Assembly (NCBI RefSeq): GCF_900111675.1
Contig: NZ_FOHO01000001.1
Coordinates: 62,001-126,000 of the forward strand
DNA from: Paracoccus homiensis
Lineage (GTDB): Bacteria; Pseudomonadota; Alphaproteobacteria; Rhodobacterales; Rhodobacteraceae
Direction of reading: 5' to 3'
DNA length: 64,000 nucleotides
Below, piece after piece: positions 50,918 through 59,419 of this stretch (positions are counted from its first letter, which is position 1; each line of letters begins with the position of its first letter). Under the pieces are notes generated by a model. It had not been told where the DNA came from and ran no database searches. It saw only the letters and a program-made list of their open reading frames with translations. The position numbers were made by a program, and so were the translations under genes.

Positions 50918-52741
50918 TCAGGCCCGCTGCGTGGCGGTCAGCCGGTCACGCAGGCTGTCGCGATACAGCGCCTTGATCAGTGACAGCATCATCAGCGCCA
51001 TCACCATCGTGAAGGGCAGCGCCCCGATGATCATGGCGCTTTTGATCGCGTCCATCGGATTCGTGTCGCCCAGCTTGCCCGCAATCAGCAGCGTGGCGAT
51101 GACCAGCGTCAGGATCACGCCCCAGATGATGCGATGGCGCATGCCGCTGGCCTCGTCACCGCCGGACATTACCGTGTTCATCACCAGAAGCCCGCTATCG
51201 GCCGAGGTGATCAGGAAGGTCAGTACCAGAACGACGCACATCGCGGAAATCCCCGCCAGAAGCGGCCCTGAGATCATGTTCTGCAGCGTCACGAACAGCT
51301 TGGCGGTATTGCTGGCGCCGATGATCGCCCCATTCGCCGCGCCGTTCAGTTCAAGGTCGATGGCCGTCGCGCCAAGGATCGTCATCCAGGCGAAACAGAC
51401 CAGCGAGGGCAGGATTACGCAGCCGAACACGAATTCACGCACCGTCCGCCCGCGCGAGATACGGGCAAGAAACAGCCCGACAAAGGGCGCGAAGGCGATC
51501 CACCACGCCCAGTAGAAGGTCGTCCAGCCCGACTGCCAGCCGAATTCGCGGCCCGGCGTCCCTGCGGCATAGGCCGCGATCTGCACGTCCTGCGGCAGTT
51601 CGGCGGCGGCACCGGTCAGGCCGGACTGGAACCCTTCCAGCGAGCCCCAGGCATTGGTCGCGCCTGCATAAAGCTGATCGGCCAGCGGACGCGCGGCTTC
51701 GGGCAATGCGGCGGCAAAGGCGGCTTCGGATTGCGGCGGATAGGCCAGAAAGCTGAGCTGCGGCAGATGCAGCACATAGTCGAACAGCGCCGTCGCATAG
51801 GTCGTCATGGCAAACAGGAACGACCCGAAGACGACAAAGACCAGCAGCAGGATCATCGACAGCACAAGGTTCAGATCCGACAGGATCTTGATCCCGCGCC
51901 CGACGCCCGAGATCGCCGACAGGACCGACAGGCACATGATGGTCAGCAGACCGGCCAGCATTCCCGCCACGCTGGGGCGCGGCACATCGCCCGACAGGTC
52001 CATCAGCCACGCGACGCCAAAGATCGAATAGACCCCGTCGATGAACTGCGACACGCCAAAGCCGATGGTGACGGCGACGCCAAGAATGGTCGCGACGACC
52101 CCAAGGATATCGACGACATTGCCCAGCCAGCCATTCATCCATCCGCCCAGAAGCGGCGTCAGCGTGGTCCGGATCGTCAACGGCATGTCACGGGTATAGG
52201 CGTAATAGGCCAGACACAGCCCGGTCAGCACATAGACGCCCCAGGCGTGAAAGCCGTAATGCGCGAAGGTATAGCGATAGGCGGGCTGCAATGCCTCGGG
52301 GCTGTTCGGGGCGACCTGGCCCGCGACGGTCATCGGGTTCGATCCCCACAGACCCAAGGGCTCGGCCGTGGCGAAAACCATCAGGCCGACGCCAAGACCC
52401 GCGCCGAACATCATCGAAAACCACGAAAAATTCCGGAACTCGGGCTTCTCGCCCGGCTTGCCCAGAACCCGCTTGCCCGTTGCGGGCAGCAGCGCGACCG
52501 CCAGCAGGAAGAACATGAACAGGCCGGTGACGATGATGTAGAAGCTGTTGAAGCTTTCCAGCAGCCTTGCGTTGAAGCTGCCCAATGTGCCGACAGCATT
52601 GCCGGGCCAGATCAGTGCCCAGATCACCAGCAGCACCATGATCAGCTTGCTGGTAAAGGCGACGCCGACATTGTGGCCTTCGTAAAAGCCCTTGCTGGCG
52701 GTCTGGATATCCAGATTCGTGAATGGCGGTTTGATCGACAA
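50918..52741 (-). CDS. BCCT-family osmolyte transporter
   Basis: A 607-residue secondary transporter of betaine/choline/carnitine or DMSP. It has 12 hydrophobic segments with the family signature GAGLGVGLMVFATAEPLGLW and a Trp-rich segment WTTFYWAWWIAFAPFVGLFL. There is no long regulatory tail. Neighbours handle betaine-like (Rieske, flavin oxidoreductase) and DMSP (dddP) substrates, so it probably imports one of them, as DddT does in DMSP loci. Which one cannot be told from sequence. Confidence 0.88.
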   Translation of the reverse strand: MSIKPPFTNLDIQTASKGFYEGHNVGVAFTSKLIMVLLVIWALIWPGNAVGTLGSFNARLLESFNSFYIIVTGLFMFFLLAVALLPATGKRVLGKPGEKPEFRNFSWFSMMFGAGLGVGLMVFATAEPLGLWGSNPMTVAGQVAPNSPEALQPAYRYTFAHYGFHAWGVYVLTGLCLAYYAYTRDMPLTIRTTLTPLLGGWMNGWLGNVVDILGVVATILGVAVTIGFGVSQFIDGVYSIFGVAWLMDLSGDVPRPSVAGMLAGLLTIMCLSVLSAISGVGRGIKILSDLNLVLSMILLLVFVVFGSFLFAMTTYATALFDYVLHLPQLSFLAYPPQSEAAFAAALPEAARPLADQLYAGATNAWGSLEGFQSGLTGAAAELPQDVQIAAYAAGTPGREFGWQSGWTTFYWAWWIAFAPFVGLFLARISRGRTVREFVFGCVILPSLVCFAWMTILGATAIDLELNGAANGAIIGASNTAKLFVTLQNMISGPLLAGISAMCVVLVLTFLITSADSGLLVMNTVMSGGDEASGMRHRIIWGVILTLVIATLLIAGKLGDTNPMDAIKSAMIIGALPFTMVMALMMLSLIKALYRDSLRDRLTATQRA

Positions 52742-52778
52742 TCCACGATCCTCCTCTGTTGATGCTTGTTGTTATGGC

Positions 52779-52808
52779 AAAAGGGGCGCCCAGACGGACG
52801 CCCCTTTT
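52779..52808 (-). terminator. Terminator after the Rieske oxygenase gene
   Basis: AAAAGGGGCG pairs perfectly with CGCCCCTTTT around a ten-base loop. It lies just after the oxygenase stop and separates it from the BCCT gene downstream. Confidence 0.8.
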
Positions 52809-52811
52809 CAG

Positions 52812-54047
52812 TCATTCTGCGGCGATGGCCTGCCGACCCTGCAGGCGGCGGGACAATGTATCGCAATACCAGTCGACGAACTGGTTCACGCCGCCCTCAT
52901 GCGTCTGGCTGTAGGGGCCGGGGCGATAGCCCGGCGTGTTGACGCCGCGCTGGTTCTGTTCGCAGATGCGCCGGTCTTCGTCATTGGTCGCCAGCCAGAC
53001 CTTGGTCAGACGGTCCAGATCGTAATCCACGCCCTCGACCGCGTCCTTGTGGACCAGCCAGGTGGTGACCAGATGGGTTTCCTGCGGACCGACCGGCAGG
53101 ATGCGGAAGGTCAGGGCCTGATCCGACAGGAAATGGTTCCAGCTGTTCGGATAGTGATACAGCAGGCAGGATCCGGCATTGTCAAAGGGCATGGTGCCGA
53201 TGCGGCGGTTCACGGCCTGCTTGCCATCCATCGTATAGCTGACCGCATCGCCCAGAAACGGGATGCGCACAAAACGCCACTGACCGTCCGGCCCCAGCAG
53301 GTATTTCGAGGGCAGCCCCGCAGCCTCGCAACGCGCGATATGCTGCATCCCCGCGTTCGAGCCGCTGGCATCGTCCGAGCCGAACAGGTTCGGATCATCC
53401 GGGAAGGTCACGCATAGCGACGGGTGGTTGCTGCTGCAATGGTAACATTCGCGGTTGTTTTCCATCACCAGCTTCCAGTTCGCCTGTTCAACGCTATGGG
53501 CGACATGGGCGACCTTCAGGTTGGACAGGTCATGGGGGCCCATATAGCCCGGTGCGCTGGCGGCCAGAGGCTCGATATCGGGGGCATCATCGGCAAGGCA
53601 CAGATAGACCATGCCCTCGACCTCGCGGCAATGAACCATGCCCAGCCCGTGATCCTGTGGCTTGAAATCGGGGCCCATATCGCGCGCCCACAGCAGCTTG
53701 CCGTCCAGATCATAGGTCCATTGATGATAGGGACAGACCAGTTTCGGCGCGGTGCCGCGTTCGGCGGTGCAGACATGGCTGCCCCGGTGACGGCAGGAAT
53801 TGTGGAACGCGCGGATCACGCGGTCCGACCCGCGCACCACGATCACGGAGTAATCGCCGATGCGGACGGTCACATAGCTGCCGACCTTGGGCAGTTCGGC
53901 CGAGGTGACCGCAAAGACCCAGTCGCGATACCAGATATGGGCCAGATCCGCCTGAAACAGGGCGGGATCGTTATAGAAGGGCTGGGGCAGCGTGTGCCAG
54001 GGCTTGCGGCTGCCCAGAAACGAAAGCAGTTCGGAATTCGGCATCAT
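52812..54047 (-). CDS. Rieske non-haem iron oxygenase, GbcA-like
   Basis: A 411-residue alpha-subunit oxygenase. The Rieske [2Fe-2S] ligands are in CRHRGSHVC and CPYHQWTYDLDG (C-x-H ... C-x-x-H), and the mononuclear iron site is in ENNRECYHCSSNHPSLC. This motif and the length fit glycine-betaine monooxygenase GbcA and related stachydrine or carnitine oxygenases, which remove a methyl group as formaldehyde. No reductase partner (GbcB) is in the window. It lies downstream of the flavin oxidoreductase in the same direction, 38 bp away. Confidence 0.82.
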   Translation of the reverse strand: MMPNSELLSFLGSRKPWHTLPQPFYNDPALFQADLAHIWYRDWVFAVTSAELPKVGSYVTVRIGDYSVIVVRGSDRVIRAFHNSCRHRGSHVCTAERGTAPKLVCPYHQWTYDLDGKLLWARDMGPDFKPQDHGLGMVHCREVEGMVYLCLADDAPDIEPLAASAPGYMGPHDLSNLKVAHVAHSVEQANWKLVMENNRECYHCSSNHPSLCVTFPDDPNLFGSDDASGSNAGMQHIARCEAAGLPSKYLLGPDGQWRFVRIPFLGDAVSYTMDGKQAVNRRIGTMPFDNAGSCLLYHYPNSWNHFLSDQALTFRILPVGPQETHLVTTWLVHKDAVEGVDYDLDRLTKVWLATNDEDRRICEQNQRGVNTPGYRPGPYSQTHEGGVNQFVDWYCDTLSRRLQGRQAIAAE

Positions 54048-54085
54048 GGTGGCGGACCTTCCTGATTGATGTTGCAGGGCGGTGA

Positions 54086-56122
54086 TCAGATATCCTTCAT
54101 CAGGCGCAGGGCGTCATATATGGCGGCATGGGTATTGCGCGCCGCGACCGCATCGCCGATCCGGAACAGGCGGAAGGCACCGTCGGGATTGGTGCTGACA
54201 CGCTGCAACCCGCCCGTGGCCAGCGCCTCGTAATCGACCTCGCCCAGATTGCTGGATTGCGGCTTCAGGTCGAAATACAGCTCGTCCAGCGGGCGGGTGC
54301 CGTGATTGACGACGACCTGATCGACCTGACGCTGACGGGTCACGTCGCCATAATCGCTGCCAAGCGTGGCGGTCAGCATATTGCCGCTGCGATGGACCGT
54401 CTGCAGACGCCAGGTCACGGTAAAGGTCGTGTCGCGCTGTTGCAGGGCGCGCATATAGGGCACCAGATTCATCGCCATCACTTCGGGTGCAAAGCTGCGA
54501 TCGGGGGTGACAATCTCGACCCTGGCCCCGCTGGCCGAGATCATGTCGGCGGCCTGCAGCGCGGCGTGATCGCCAGCATCGTCATAGATCAGCACATTGC
54601 TGCCGGGTTTCACATCGCCTGACAAGATGTCCCAGGCCGACACGACCAGATCATTGCCCTCGGTCAGAACCTCGGTATGGGGCAGACCGCCGGTTGCGAT
54701 GATGACATCATCGGGCGAGGTCGCCAGAACGTCGCCCTCGTCTGCAAAGCTGTTGAAACGGAAATCGACGCCCAACCTTGTGCATTGGTCAAAGCGCCAG
54801 GCGATGATCGAGATCATCTCGCGCCGCCGTTCCTGTTGCGCGGTCAGGCGGATCTGGCCGCCGGGCTGATCCGCGGCCTCGAACACGGTGACCTTGTGGC
54901 CACGTTCGGCGGCGACGCGCGCGGCCTCCATTCCGCCGGGGCCGGCGCCGATGATGGTGACGCGGCGCGGCGTGTCGGTGGCGGGGATCGCATGGGGCAT
55001 CGTTTCTTCGCGGCCGGTGGCGGCATTGTGCAGGCAGAAGGCCATGCCCCCCTGATAGATCCGGTCCAGACAGTAATTCGCGCCGACGCAGGGGCGGATG
55101 TCATCCTCGCGCTTTTCGATCACCTTGCGGACCAGATGCGGGTCGGCCAGATGCGCGCGGGTCATGCCGACCATATCGACCAGACCGCTGGCGATGGCGT
55201 GACGCGCGGTCGGCACATCGGGGATCTTGGCGGCATGGAAGGTCGGGAAATCGGTCGCCTTCCGGATCTGCCCGGCAAATTCCAGATGCGGCGCGTTGCG
55301 CATGCCCTGCACCGGGATCACATCGGTCAGCCCGGCATCGGTGTCGATATGACCGCGCACGACATTCAGGAAATCGACCAGACCGCTGGCCTTCAGCTTT
55401 TGCGAAATGGCGATGCCGTCCTGTGCGCCGAAACCGCCCGGCAGGCATTCATCGCCGGTATAACGCACGCCCAGCAGAAAATCCTCGCCACAGCGTTCGC
55501 GGATGCCGCGCAGGATATCGAAGGTAAAACGCAGGCGGTTGTCCAGATCGCCGCCGTAAGGACCGTCCAGCTCATTGGTCAACGGCGACCAGAACTGATC
55601 CATCAGATGGCCATAGGCCTGCAGTTCCAGTCCATCCAGACCCGCCGCCTTCATCCGTTCGGCCGCATCGACATAATCGGTGATGATGCGCTGAATGTCC
55701 CAATCCTCGATCTTTTTCGGAAAGGACCGATGCGCGGCCTCGCGTTCATGGCTGGGCGAGACGACGGGCAGCCAGTCGGCCTTGTCCCAACGGGTGCGCC
55801 GGCCCAGATGGGTCAGCTGGATCATCACCGCACAGCCGTGATCGTGGCACTCGTCGGTCATCCTCTTCATCCAGCCGACGACCTCGTCCTTCCAGGCCAG
55901 GATGTTGTTGAAGACCGGCGGACTGTCGCGCGACACCGAGGCCGAGCCCGCCGTCATCGTCAGCGCCACCCCCGCCTTGGCCCGTTCGACGTGATAGGCG
56001 CGATAACGGTCCTTGGGCATCCCGTCCTCGGGATAGGCGGGTTCGTGGCTGGTAATCATGATGCGATTGCGCAGCGTCAGATGTTTCAGTTGGAAGGGCT
56101 GCAGCAGCGGATCGTTGGACAT
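54086..56122 (-). CDS. FMN/FAD oxidoreductase of the DgcA/trimethylamine dehydrogenase type
   Basis: A 678-residue two-domain enzyme. The N-terminal TIM barrel (LLQPFQLKHLTLRNRIMITS, GRRTRWDKADWLP, GLELQAYGHLMDQFWSPLTN) binds FMN, and the C-terminal half has a dinucleotide fold VTIIGAGPGGMEAARVAAER. The linker has C-x5-C-x11-C (PCVGANYC ... AFC): the second iron-sulfur cysteine of trimethylamine dehydrogenase is Ala. The family includes dimethylglycine and N-methylproline demethylases. The start MSNDPLL was chosen over a 54-codon extension that would cross the promoter. Probably works after the Rieske enzyme. Confidence 0.82.
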   Translation of the reverse strand: MSNDPLLQPFQLKHLTLRNRIMITSHEPAYPEDGMPKDRYRAYHVERAKAGVALTMTAGSASVSRDSPPVFNNILAWKDEVVGWMKRMTDECHDHGCAVMIQLTHLGRRTRWDKADWLPVVSPSHEREAAHRSFPKKIEDWDIQRIITDYVDAAERMKAAGLDGLELQAYGHLMDQFWSPLTNELDGPYGGDLDNRLRFTFDILRGIRERCGEDFLLGVRYTGDECLPGGFGAQDGIAISQKLKASGLVDFLNVVRGHIDTDAGLTDVIPVQGMRNAPHLEFAGQIRKATDFPTFHAAKIPDVPTARHAIASGLVDMVGMTRAHLADPHLVRKVIEKREDDIRPCVGANYCLDRIYQGGMAFCLHNAATGREETMPHAIPATDTPRRVTIIGAGPGGMEAARVAAERGHKVTVFEAADQPGGQIRLTAQQERRREMISIIAWRFDQCTRLGVDFRFNSFADEGDVLATSPDDVIIATGGLPHTEVLTEGNDLVVSAWDILSGDVKPGSNVLIYDDAGDHAALQAADMISASGARVEIVTPDRSFAPEVMAMNLVPYMRALQQRDTTFTVTWRLQTVHRSGNMLTATLGSDYGDVTRQRQVDQVVVNHGTRPLDELYFDLKPQSSNLGEVDYEALATGGLQRVSTNPDGAFRLFRIGDAVAARNTHAAIYDALRLMKDI

Positions 56123-56166
56123 TCGGGACCTGCGTTCTGGCGTGGGTTGAGTCTCGCGATTGGGTG

Positions 56167-56181
56167 AATGTACATAGGTGT
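56167..56181. promoter_or_regulatory. Candidate TetR operator, copy A
   Basis: AATGTACATAGGTGT lies between the divergent oxidoreductase and tetR genes. It matches 14 of 15 bases of the copy upstream of dddP. Confidence 0.55.
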
Positions 56182-56264
56182 CGAGTAACGTGTCAATCAC
56201 GAACATTCCTGATTTTTCAACACCGCGCTTGTCGGTCTGCGGGGCATGGGATAGGTCGTAACCC

Positions 56265-56906
56265 ATGTCCAAAAAGTCGGTCACAGAAACAGGTTGGCGC
56301 GGGTCGCGCGAAGGGTGGCTTGATGCCGCCTATGACGCGCTGATCGATGGTGGCGTCGAAGCGGTAAAGATCATGCCGCTGGCAAACCGGCTGAAACTGT
56401 CGCGCACCAGTTTCTATTGGTTCTTCAAGGACCGCGAGGAACTGCTGTCGGCGCTGGCCGACCATTGGGCCACACGCACCACCGAACCGCTGATCGCCGC
56501 GACCAAGGCCTATGCCGATACCGAGGCCGAGGCGATGTTGAACGTCCTGACCTGCTTCCTGACGCCCGGGGCGTTCGATGACCGGCTGGAGTTTGCGGTG
56601 CGCAGCTGGGCCTTGCAGGATGATGCGATCATGCAGCGCCTTCAGGCCGCCGATGTCGAACGGCTGGACACGCTGACCCAGCTTCTGATGTCCTGGGGAC
56701 ACAGCCGGGAAGATGCCGATGTCCGCGCCCGCACCATTTATCTGGTCCAGATCGGTTATATCTCGATGCAGGTGCGCGAGGATACGGCAACCCGCCTGAC
56801 CCGCATCCCAGGCTATGTCGAGATCTATACCGGCAAGGTGCCGCAGCCGCACGAGATGGCCCGGTTCTGCGCCAATATCGGCTTCGATCCCGACGCGGCC
56901 GGCTAG
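56265..56906 (+). CDS. TetR-family regulator of the DMSP/methylated-compound locus
   Basis: A 213-residue regulator. The N-terminal HTH (AAYDALIDGGVEAVKIMPLA then NRLKLSRTSFYWFFKDREEL, residues about 18-62) is TetR-like; the ligand-binding half is all-helical. It is divergent from the oxidoreductase gene and its end overlaps the dddP stop by four bases on the opposite strand. The matching sequences before both neighbours suggest it controls them. Confidence 0.85.
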   Translation: MSKKSVTETGWRGSREGWLDAAYDALIDGGVEAVKIMPLANRLKLSRTSFYWFFKDREELLSALADHWATRTTEPLIAATKAYADTEAEAMLNVLTCFLTPGAFDDRLEFAVRSWALQDDAIMQRLQAADVERLDTLTQLLMSWGHSREDADVRARTIYLVQIGYISMQVREDTATRLTRIPGYVEIYTGKVPQPHEMARFCANIGFDPDAAG

Positions 56907-58243
56907 TTCCCCATCAGTCGCGCATCAAAAGGATAGCGCGTCAGGTTTTCGTGGCCGGTGTCGGTGATCAGCACCTGATCCTCCAACTTGATCGAGAAAT
57001 CGCCCCCTTCGGGCGAAATCAGCGCCTCGACGCACAGGACCATGCCGGGTTGCAGGTGATCCTCGAACGCGCCTTCGACATATTGGTCGGGATAGGCGAT
57101 CAGCGGCCATTCATCGCACAGCCCGACGCCATGCATCATCAGGCCGTATTTCTGTTTCTGGCAGTTTTCCGGCAGGCGGTGACCGTTCATCACCAGATCG
57201 CGGAACGCCACGCCCGGTTTCAGCATCGCCATATTGTGGTCGATATGCTCGCGCGCCAGTTTCATCGCATCGACCATATCCACGCGCGGGGCGTTGTCGC
57301 CGATCCACCATGTGCGGCTGATATCGACGCAGATGCCATAGCTGCCGACCAGATCGGTATCGAAGGCCACGATTTCGTTGTTCTGAACCACGCGCGGGCC
57401 GCATTCCTGAAACCACGGATTGGTGCGCGGGCCCGAGGTCAGCAGCCGCGTTTCGATCCATTCCCCGCCACGACGGATGTTTTCGGCATGCAGGACCGCC
57501 CAGATGTCATCCTCGGACATGGTGCCCTGCGGCACGCCCAGCCGCGCGGCGGCCTCCATCGCGGCGACGGCGTTTTCGCAGGCCAGCGAGGCACAGCGCA
57601 TTGCCAGGATTTCATCCGGTCCCTTGATCGAGCGCGCCTTTTCCGTCAGCTCTTCGCCGTCGGACACCTGAAAGCCCGCGGCTTCCAGCGCCCGCAGCCC
57701 ATGCAGCATGATCTTGTCCACGGCCAGCCGCATATTGCCGCCGCCATGTTCCCGCACCAGATCGCGGACCTCGGCGGCAAAGCGGGTCGCGGCATCGCCC
57801 ACCTTGTCGCCGCGATCGAAATAGAACAGATCCGCGCCGGACCGCCGCTCGCGCACCAGCGGGTTGAATTCCGACAGGAACGGCGCGCTTTTGTAATCCC
57901 AGATCACCATATGCCCATCGGCGCACAGCAGCACCGCGCGAAACAGGTTATGAGTGTTCCACAGCTGCATATTGGTGGAATCGGTCGCATAGCGGATGTT
58001 CAGCGGATCGAACATCAGCAGCGCCCCGAAATCCCGCGCCACGACATGCTGCGTCAGCCGTTCCCAGCGATACCAGCGCATCCGCGCAAGATCGGGCGCG
58101 GTCAGCCCCGCCGCATCCCATTCGCGAAAGGCCAGCGCGGTCGGCCCGATTTCCACGCGGTCGGCATCGTTGGGCGTCCCATCGGCCAGCGCCTCATCGC
58201 GGGTCGGGTCGATCTTTCTGCGGTCTCTGAAGTGCTGAAGCAT
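56903..58243 (-). CDS. dddP: DMSP lyase DddP
   Basis: Cleaves dimethylsulfoniopropionate to dimethyl sulfide and acrylate. It is an M24-peptidase-fold metalloenzyme without peptidase activity. The 446-residue product has ligands and catalytic residues at the positions I recall for the characterised Ruegeria enzyme: D295 and D297 (FDTDLVGSYG), D307 (CVDISRTWW), H371 (MHGVGLCDEWP), E406 (CVEALISPEGG) and E421 (KLEDQVLIT). The N-terminus HFRDRRKIDPTRDEAL is also DddP-like. It has its own promoter with a candidate TetR operator 50 bp upstream. Confidence 0.93.
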   Translation of the reverse strand: MLQHFRDRRKIDPTRDEALADGTPNDADRVEIGPTALAFREWDAAGLTAPDLARMRWYRWERLTQHVVARDFGALLMFDPLNIRYATDSTNMQLWNTHNLFRAVLLCADGHMVIWDYKSAPFLSEFNPLVRERRSGADLFYFDRGDKVGDAATRFAAEVRDLVREHGGGNMRLAVDKIMLHGLRALEAAGFQVSDGEELTEKARSIKGPDEILAMRCASLACENAVAAMEAAARLGVPQGTMSEDDIWAVLHAENIRRGGEWIETRLLTSGPRTNPWFQECGPRVVQNNEIVAFDTDLVGSYGICVDISRTWWIGDNAPRVDMVDAMKLAREHIDHNMAMLKPGVAFRDLVMNGHRLPENCQKQKYGLMMHGVGLCDEWPLIAYPDQYVEGAFEDHLQPGMVLCVEALISPEGGDFSIKLEDQVLITDTGHENLTRYPFDARLMGN

Positions 58244-58292
58244 GTGGCGATTTCCGACGCAGGAACGAAGGGGGCCGGGCTGGCATGCCAGA

Positions 58293-58307
58293 AATGTACA
58301 TAGATGT
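58293..58307. promoter_or_regulatory. Candidate TetR operator, copy B (dddP promoter)
   Basis: AATGTACATAGATGT, containing the inverted repeat TACAT-AG-ATGTA at 58297-58308, 50 bp upstream of the dddP start. Confidence 0.6.
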
Positions 58308-58473
58308 ATATCAATTGGTCAACGGTGAATACGCCGATGTGGATGGTCAGCATCCGCCGTGCTGCGCAGCCTGCCGACAGCATCACTTTCCACATGGAAA
58401 TCGGACAGGTTGTGCCGTTTCACGACCGATTGATCGCGCGGCCCGCACGCCCCGGCAGGACGCGGGCCAAGAC

Positions 58474-58989
58474 CTATTTTGGAAATTCCGGGATGGGCAG
58501 GGCGCTGGTCGCCTTGATTTCTTCCATCGACAGAAGCGCGGTGACGTTGTGGATCTTCACCTCGGAAATCAGCGACTGATAGAACCTGTCATAGGCCCGC
58601 GCGTTTCTGACCTGCACCTTCAGGATATAGTCGATATCGCCCGCCAGACGATGCGCCTCGATCACCTCGGGGCGTTCGCGCAGCGCCTTCAGAAAACGCG
58701 CGGCCCAGTCCTTGTCATGTTCACTGGTGCGGATCAGGACAAAAAAACATGCCTCCAGTCCCAGCGCCTCGGGGTCCAGAATCGCCACCTGCCGACGGAT
58801 GACCCCGGCCTCGCGCAATTTGCGGATCCGGTTCCAGACGGGGGTCTTTGATGCCCCGACCTTGTCGGCAATCTGATCCAGGGACAGGCTTGCGTCCTGT
58901 TGCAGCAGGAAAAGGATTTTCCGATCCACGTCATCAAGACGGACGGCTGTTTGCCCCTCTGCCGCTGCTTGCGAAATCTGTTCCGACAT
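58474..58989 (-). CDS. Lrp/AsnC-family regulator
   Basis: A 171-residue regulator. The N-terminal HTH (LDDVDRKILFLLQQDASLSL then DQIADKVGASKTPVWNRIRK) is followed by a RAM ligand domain (EVIEAHRLAGDIDYILKVQV). The start MSEQISQAAAEG was chosen; the longer frame would cover the intergenic region. It is divergent from the sulfate-assimilation operon, an arrangement that suggests control of cysteine biosynthesis. Confidence 0.88.
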   Translation of the reverse strand: MSEQISQAAAEGQTAVRLDDVDRKILFLLQQDASLSLDQIADKVGASKTPVWNRIRKLREAGVIRRQVAILDPEALGLEACFFVLIRTSEHDKDWAARFLKALRERPEVIEAHRLAGDIDYILKVQVRNARAYDRFYQSLISEVKIHNVTALLSMEEIKATSALPIPEFPK

Positions 58990-59089
58990 CACGCCCTCTG
59001 CTACCTGAATGTCCTTATTTTGCTGACCCCATCGCAAAATTCCAGAACAAAATTCTATATTAAGGGGGTCAACGAAAAGGTCCGAATCC

Positions 59090-59419
59090 ATGAGCAAAGC
59101 CTTCACCCCATCGGCGGCAAAGCCGGGCGTCATCACCGCGAACGATCTGCGCGAAGGCCATAACCTGTGGATGTGCGAGGATGGCTGGACGCCCAATCCC
59201 GCCGAAGCCACCCTTTTCGAGGATGAGGCCATTGCCGAACTGGCGCTGCTGAAAGCCATCGGTCAGGCCAATCTGGTCGTCGGCCCCTATCTGGTCGAGG
59301 CAAAGCGCGGCCCCAACGGCCCCGAGCCCGCCCATTTCCGCGAGGCGTTCCGCCAGACCGGCCCGTCCAACTATTTCCACGGCATTCAGGCCACCAAAGC
59401 CGAGGCAGCCAATGTTTGA
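59090..59419 (+). CDS. DUF2849 protein of the sulfite reductase operon
   Basis: A 109-residue protein, MSKAFTPSAAKPGVITANDL, with HNLWMCEDGWTPNPAEATLF and TGPSNYFHGIQATKAEA. It is always next to sulfite reductase in related genomes as far as I know, so it probably helps that enzyme. Overlaps cysI by eight bases. Confidence 0.85.
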   Translation: MSKAFTPSAAKPGVITANDLREGHNLWMCEDGWTPNPAEATLFEDEAIAELALLKAIGQANLVVGPYLVEAKRGPNGPEPAHFREAFRQTGPSNYFHGIQATKAEAANV

